Origin: Methanothrix sp.
GTDB lineage: Archaea; Halobacteriota; Methanosarcinia; Methanotrichales; Methanotrichaceae
Length of the DNA stretch: 8,147 nt
Direction: 5' to 3'
Assembly: GCA_003162615.1 (NCBI GenBank)
Contig: PMNG01000126.1
Coordinates: 1-8,147 of the forward strand
A program made the position numbers and the translations under genes. The notes beneath the pieces were generated by a model. It had not been told where the DNA came from. It saw nothing but the letters and a program-made list of their open reading frames with translations, and did not search any database. Below are positions 5,049 to 8,147 of the stretch, piece after piece (the stretch's first letter is position 1; every line of letters begins with the position of its first letter).

Positions 5049-6499
5049 GCCAAGAGGTTAGCCCGGCTTCGCCCATCTTCGTGGATGTCACAGACAAGGT
5101 CAGCGTAGATGCTCCCTTTTCTCTTTACATGGCGTTGAGGGACAGAAAGTACCCCTACCTTCTGGAGTCGGTGGAGAAATCAGGCCAGAAGGCGCGCTTC
5201 TCCTTCGTGGGAGCTGAACCTTCCGCCATTGTTACCGTCAAGAACAGATTCCTCGACATGGAATTCTTCAATGGAGGCCGAAGCTCTATGATGGAGAGGT
5301 TGTCCAGTTGTGTAGATGTAAAGGAGAAAGGGTCCAGCCTCTGCGGCGATATCAAGGAGGGCAAAGACATCTTCGATGCCCTGAGGGCAGCCATTCCCAG
5401 CAGCACCGGAATGCCTAACAGCTTCGGCAGGCAGGTCTTCACCGGCGGGGCCATCGGATATTTGGCCTACGATCTAGTAAAGGAAAGGCTGGGAAGAAGA
5501 TCCAACTCTAGCCAGCCCGATGCTCAGTTCATCATAGCCGAGAGCACCTTCATCTTCGACCATCTCATGAGAAGGGTGTACTTCACTGTGGCCCCCATCC
5601 TGCCTGGTGCCAAGGTCAACCTCATCGAGAACATCGGAGGCATTGACCCGGCCGATTCCGATGCAGTAGAGCTAAAAGGCGAGGTCCTCAGCGCAGGCGA
5701 CCCTGAGACTTACCAGAAAGCGGTCCAGAGAGCAAAGGTGCACATAACAGACGGGGACATCTTCCAGGTGGTCCTTGCCAGGTCAACCAAAATCAAGTGT
5801 TCAGACCCTGTGGCCCTTTACCGGCGGCTGCGCTCCATCAACCCAAGCCCCTACACCTACCTCTTCGAGTTCGGCGACCTGGCCATAGTGGGCGCATCCC
5901 CGGAGACGCTTTTCAACACCTACGATCGAAAGCTGAAAGTAAATCCCATCGCCGGAACCTGTCCTCGAGGAAGGACCAAGGCAGAGGACGATTCCTATGC
6001 CAAAATAATGCTAAGCGACGAGAAGGAGAGAGCAGAGCACGTCATGCTCGTAGACCTGGGTAGGAACGACGTCCGGGCCGTCTGCAAGTCGGGCACAGTC
6101 CAGGTCGAGGACTTCATGTCAGTCCTGAAGTACTCTCACCTCCAGCACATAGAGACGACAGTTGTCGGAGAACTCCGGGAAGGCTGCGACATGTTCGACG
6201 CAGCTAGAGCAGTCTTCCCGGCAGGTACCCTCTCAGGTGCTCCAAAGCTGCGAGCCATGGAGATCATAGACGACCTGGAGACTGAGCCGCGCGGAATATA
6301 CGGTGGCGGGATCGGCTACTTCTCAGTAGACGGCAGCTCCGACTTCGCAATAGCCATCCGGTCCGTCCTTGTCCAGGATGGCATAGCCACGGTCCAGGCA
6401 GGGGCAGGAATAGTGGCTGACTCCGATCCCCACAAAGAGTACCTCGAGACAGAGAGGAAGATGGCTGCCATGAAGCGAGCCCTTGGGGTGGGAGCATGA
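5033..6499 (+). CDS. trpE: Anthranilate synthase component I
   Basis: Large subunit of anthranilate synthase, converting chorismate and amino nitrogen supplied by TrpG to anthranilate and pyruvate. At 488 residues it is of family size. The N-terminal domain carries the tryptophan-binding L-L-E-S (43-46), and N-P-S-P-Y (270-274) is the second part of the feedback pocket, so inhibition by tryptophan is expected. The chorismate-binding domain shows G-A-S-P-E (287-291), P-I-A-G-T-x-P-R-G (305-312), A-E-H-V-M-L-V-D-L-G-R-N-D (334-346), S-G-A-P-K (401-405), G-I-G-Y-F (426-430) and G-A-G-I-V (457-461). P-I-A-G-T and the TrpG partner downstream agree with TrpE rather than PabB. GGAGGT at 5021-5026, six bases before the ATG, fixes the start. 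It overlaps trpF by 16 bases and trpG by four. Confidence 0.97.
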   Translation: MSTVVSQEVSPASPIFVDVTDKVSVDAPFSLYMALRDRKYPYLLESVEKSGQKARFSFVGAEPSAIVTVKNRFLDMEFFNGGRSSMMERLSSCVDVKEKGSSLCGDIKEGKDIFDALRAAIPSSTGMPNSFGRQVFTGGAIGYLAYDLVKERLGRRSNSSQPDAQFIIAESTFIFDHLMRRVYFTVAPILPGAKVNLIENIGGIDPADSDAVELKGEVLSAGDPETYQKAVQRAKVHITDGDIFQVVLARSTKIKCSDPVALYRRLRSINPSPYTYLFEFGDLAIVGASPETLFNTYDRKLKVNPIAGTCPRGRTKAEDDSYAKIMLSDEKERAEHVMLVDLGRNDVRAVCKSGTVQVEDFMSVLKYSHLQHIETTVVGELREGCDMFDAARAVFPAGTLSGAPKLRAMEIIDDLETEPRGIYGGGIGYFSVDGSSDFAIAIRSVLVQDGIATVQAGAGIVADSDPHKEYLETERKMAAMKRALGVGA

Positions 6500-7080
6500 A
6501 ACGGCCCATTCTGTTTGTGGACAACCAGGACTCGTTCGTCTGGAACCTTGTTGACTACGTTTCCCAGTTTTATACCGAGACGGAGGTTCACTCCAACAAC
6601 ATAACCCTCCAGCAGGTCAAAGCAATGGAGCCCTTCGGGATAGTGATCTCTCCTGGCCCAGGTCATCCAGCCAACCCGCGGGACATAGGAAGCTGCTTAG
6701 AGATCATAAAGCAGTTCGGCACTACTCCCATCCTAGGAGTATGCCTTGGGCACCAGGCCATGAACCTGGCCTACGGCGGAACAATAGCTCACACAAAGCC
6801 GCTGCACGGCAAGACGTCACAGATAAAGCACGACGGTCGTGGGATCTTTCGGGGCCTGGAGAACCCGCTGATAGGAGGACGATACCACTCCCTGGCTGTG
6901 GAGAAGCTGGCTCCGTCACTGGAGATCTCGGCCCAAACAACAGACGGGGTCGTGATGGGCTTAAGGCACAAGACCCTGCCTGCCAACGGTCTGCAGTTCC
7001 ATCCGGAATCGGTGCTGACGCCGCAGGGCAAGAAGATAATCTCAAACTGGATCGAGGACGTGGTCGGATACACTCTCTGA
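6496..7080 (+). CDS. trpG: Anthranilate synthase component II (glutamine amidotransferase)
   Basis: Class I glutamine amidotransferase that hydrolyses glutamine and channels ammonia to TrpE. The 194 residues hold the oxyanion-loop motif S-P-G-P-G (52-56), the nucleophile in G-V-C-L-G-H-Q (C83), G-R-Y-H-S-L (128-133) and the His-Glu of the triad in Q-F-H-P-E-S (H169, E171). The ATG overlaps the trpE stop as ATGA, with GGGGTG at 6485-6490 as ribosome binding site, so translation is coupled and subunit ratio is likely kept near one to one. It is a free-standing subunit, not fused to TrpE or TrpD. PabA is related and some organisms share one subunit for both roles, but the operon context favours TrpG. 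A long open frame (from 6741) overlaps it in another phase and belongs to the next gene only after about 7068. Confidence 0.96.
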   Translation: MKRPILFVDNQDSFVWNLVDYVSQFYTETEVHSNNITLQQVKAMEPFGIVISPGPGHPANPRDIGSCLEIIKQFGTTPILGVCLGHQAMNLAYGGTIAHTKPLHGKTSQIKHDGRGIFRGLENPLIGGRYHSLAVEKLAPSLEISAQTTDGVVMGLRHKTLPANGLQFHPESVLTPQGKKIISNWIEDVVGYTL

Positions 7081-7796
7081 TTGAGGGAATCCTGGAATCC
7101 TCAAGGAAGCGCGGTTTCCAAGCAGGAATCTGGAAGCCGGGCAAGGGCCGGGATCTGATCGCTTCAGCGAAAGCCATCCGAAGCAAGGGCAAGACTCCAA
7201 TCATAGCTGAGATCAAGCCCAAAATCCTGGGCCGACCACTGTCACCAGAAGAGGTGGCCGGATACGCAAGGCTCTATGTCGAGAATGACGCCTGTGCCAT
7301 TTCAGTGCTGACGGAGCCCACCCATTTCATGGGCTCCCTGGAGAATGTGAGAATCGCCAGGGAGACTGGACTGCCAGTCCTCAGAAAGGATTTCATCTTC
7401 GATGAACGCCAGCTCCATGAGGTACAGGCCGACATGGTGCTGCTAATCGCTTCTTTGGACATCGATCTAGTTCGTTTCATTGATCATGTCAGATCTCTTG
7501 GAATGGAGCCGCTGGTTGAGGTGCATACCCGAGAGGAGCTTGAAAGCGTCCTCAAAACTGATGCCAAAATCCTAGGCATAAACAATAGGAACCTAAAATC
7601 GCTTCAAGTCGACCTGGGCACCTTCGAGCGGCTTGCCCCTGTGGCCAAGGATGCAGGCGTGTTTCTGGTTGCGGAAAGCGGGGTGCATAGCAAAGAGGAT
7701 GCCAAAAGGATGATGGAGGCGGGAGCTGATGCGCTGCTGGTGGGGACGGTGCTGATGGAAAGACCTGAGAGGCTGAGGGAGATTAACCGTTTGTAG
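7077..7796 (+). CDS. trpC: Indole-3-glycerol phosphate synthase with a non-standard start codon
   Basis: Closes the indole ring of CdRP to give indole-3-glycerol phosphate. Numbered from CTG at 7077 (239 residues), the TIM-barrel catalytic set is complete: E45 and K47 in A-E-I-K-P, K104 in L-R-K-D-F, E148 in P-L-V-E-V, N169 in G-I-N-N-R-N, E200-S201 in A-E-S-G. The reading frame contains no ATG, GTG or TTG between about 6741, deep inside trpG, and the codons after the catalytic lysine. Candidates are CTG 7077, which overlaps the trpG stop as CTGA like the other junctions, ATA 7068 (giving M-H-S-L-I-E-G) and ATT 7080. CTG is chosen for the overlap; the exact codon is unsure. The loop after the catalytic lysine reads K-P-K-I-L-G, lacking the usual S-P-S/T-type segment. 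Last gene of the operon; trpB and trpA do not follow. Confidence 0.93.
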   Translation: MIEGILESSRKRGFQAGIWKPGKGRDLIASAKAIRSKGKTPIIAEIKPKILGRPLSPEEVAGYARLYVENDACAISVLTEPTHFMGSLENVRIARETGLPVLRKDFIFDERQLHEVQADMVLLIASLDIDLVRFIDHVRSLGMEPLVEVHTREELESVLKTDAKILGINNRNLKSLQVDLGTFERLAPVAKDAGVFLVAESGVHSKEDAKRMMEAGADALLVGTVLMERPERLREINRL

Positions 7797-7798
7797 CT

Positions 7799-7840
7799 TG
7801 ATTCATCCACTTGTCAACAGCAAAGCAGACAAGGAAATCA
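7799..7840. terminator. Hairpin filling the trpC/hicB convergent junction
   Basis: TGATT (7799-7803) pairs with AATCA (7836-7840), and inside CTTGTC (7810-7815) pairs with GACAAG (7828-7833). The structure occupies almost exactly the gap between the two converging stop codons and reads the same from either side, so a bidirectional transcript end is possible. There is no adjoining T-run, so support is weak. Confidence 0.3.
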
Positions 7841-8095
7841 TCAGTCTACTGCTTTCACTCTGACCCTGCCTATGAAAAGGCTCTCCTCGACGGGAGCCGA
7901 AACCTGATCCTCTTTCAGAACCAGCAGATAGGATTCGATTGCCTCTTTGGTGTTTCGAAGGGCCTCATCAATGGTTTCACCCTGAGAGTAGCAGCCTGAA
8001 AGAGCCGGAACCTCGGACCAGAAGCCGCCTTCCTCCGCCTGATGTATTAGAATCGTATGCCCCTCTTCTAAAGCCCCTCTAAACATGCATATCAA
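7841..8095 (-). CDS. hicB: HicB-family antitoxin (single-domain)
   Basis: HicB proteins neutralise HicA, a small dsRNA-binding RNase toxin. The HicB core is clear at residues 15-56: I-L-I-H-Q, E-E-G-G-F-W, V-P-A-L-S-G-C-Y-S-Q-G-E-T, E-A-L-R-N-T-K-E-A-I-E. After the core only about 25 residues remain, so there is no separate DNA-binding domain, and self-repression would need another protein. The longest form starts with TTG at 8095; ATG at 8086 gives 81 residues and is an equally good choice. Family members usually begin only a few residues before I-L-I-H-Q, so both starts leave a slightly long head. No hicA is in the 45 bases downstream, and upstream only 52 bases are visible. It may be a solitary HicB-like protein or have hicA beyond the window edge. 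Confidence 0.85.
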   Translation of the reverse strand: MICMFRGALEEGHTILIHQAEEGGFWSEVPALSGCYSQGETIDEALRNTKEAIESYLLVLKEDQVSAPVEESLFIGRVRVKAVD

Positions 8096-8124
8096 AAATT
8101 TCCCTTTGGGCCTGTATCTTATGC

Positions 8125-8138
8125 TTTTTTTTGTTTTT
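8125..8138 (+). terminator. T-rich tract, possible late terminator for plus-strand transcripts
   Basis: T8-G-T5 on the plus strand, the form of an archaeal terminator, but about 330 bases beyond trpC and past the antisense hicB. It could end read-through trp transcripts, belong to sequence beyond the window, or simply be AT-rich spacer upstream of hicB. Confidence 0.25.
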
Positions 8139-8147
8139 AGTCAAATA

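Noticed and set aside
6741..7067. Long open frame from an ATG at 6741 that runs into trpC, seeming to give a 351-residue protein
   Set aside because: Its first ~110 codons lie inside trpG in another phase and read like shadow sequence (Arg/Gly/Pro-rich, no domain). Only the part after about 7068 is TrpC.

Overview
The window looks archaeal and most likely comes from a methanogen of the Methanothrix (Methanosaeta) / Methanosarcinales type. That placement is inferred from AT-rich TATA-box-like promoters, an anti-SD match GGTGATC before trpD, the protein style of the trp enzymes and the company of a TnpB-only element with small toxin-antitoxin genes. The lineage was not verified by any search.

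Layout, left to right. (1) 11-391, minus: a small retropepsin-like aspartic protease with its own, probably leaderless, promoter. (2) 392-927: AT-rich DNA without a convincing gene but with several strong inverted repeats (618-706, 735-775, 824-861). (3) 928-2061, plus: an IS200/IS605-family TnpB (IS1341-like, no tnpA seen) with all RuvC catalytic residues. Its 3' end plus the next 27 bases fold into three consecutive stem-loops with a possible pseudoknot, as expected of a TnpB guide RNA scaffold (omega RNA / reRNA). (4) 2152-3004, minus: an MNT-HEPN (MntA-HepT) toxin-antitoxin pair with complete GSx10DxD and Rx4HxY motifs, although mntA has no ordinary start codon. (5) 3059-3396: intergenic DNA ending in a strong promoter with nested palindromes. 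(6) 3397-7796, plus: a tightly overlapped tryptophan operon trpD-trpF-trpE-trpG-trpC. (7) 7841-8095, minus: a HicB-type antitoxin, convergent with trpC; no hicA is visible in the window.

The five trp genes together encode chorismate to indole-3-glycerol phosphate: TrpE+TrpG (anthranilate synthase), TrpD (phosphoribosyl transfer), TrpF (isomerisation), TrpC (ring closure). trpB and trpA, for the last step, are not here. Coupling is through stop/start overlaps: GTGA (trpD/trpF), a 16-base overlap (trpF/trpE), ATGA (trpE/trpG) and apparently CTGA (trpG/trpC).

The most notable points are the guide-RNA-like fold at the end of tnpB, the repeated absence of ATG/GTG/TTG at the natural N termini of three otherwise intact genes (tnpB, mntA, trpC), a long imperfect hairpin at 618-706 that could be a small RNA, and the palindromic trp promoter.
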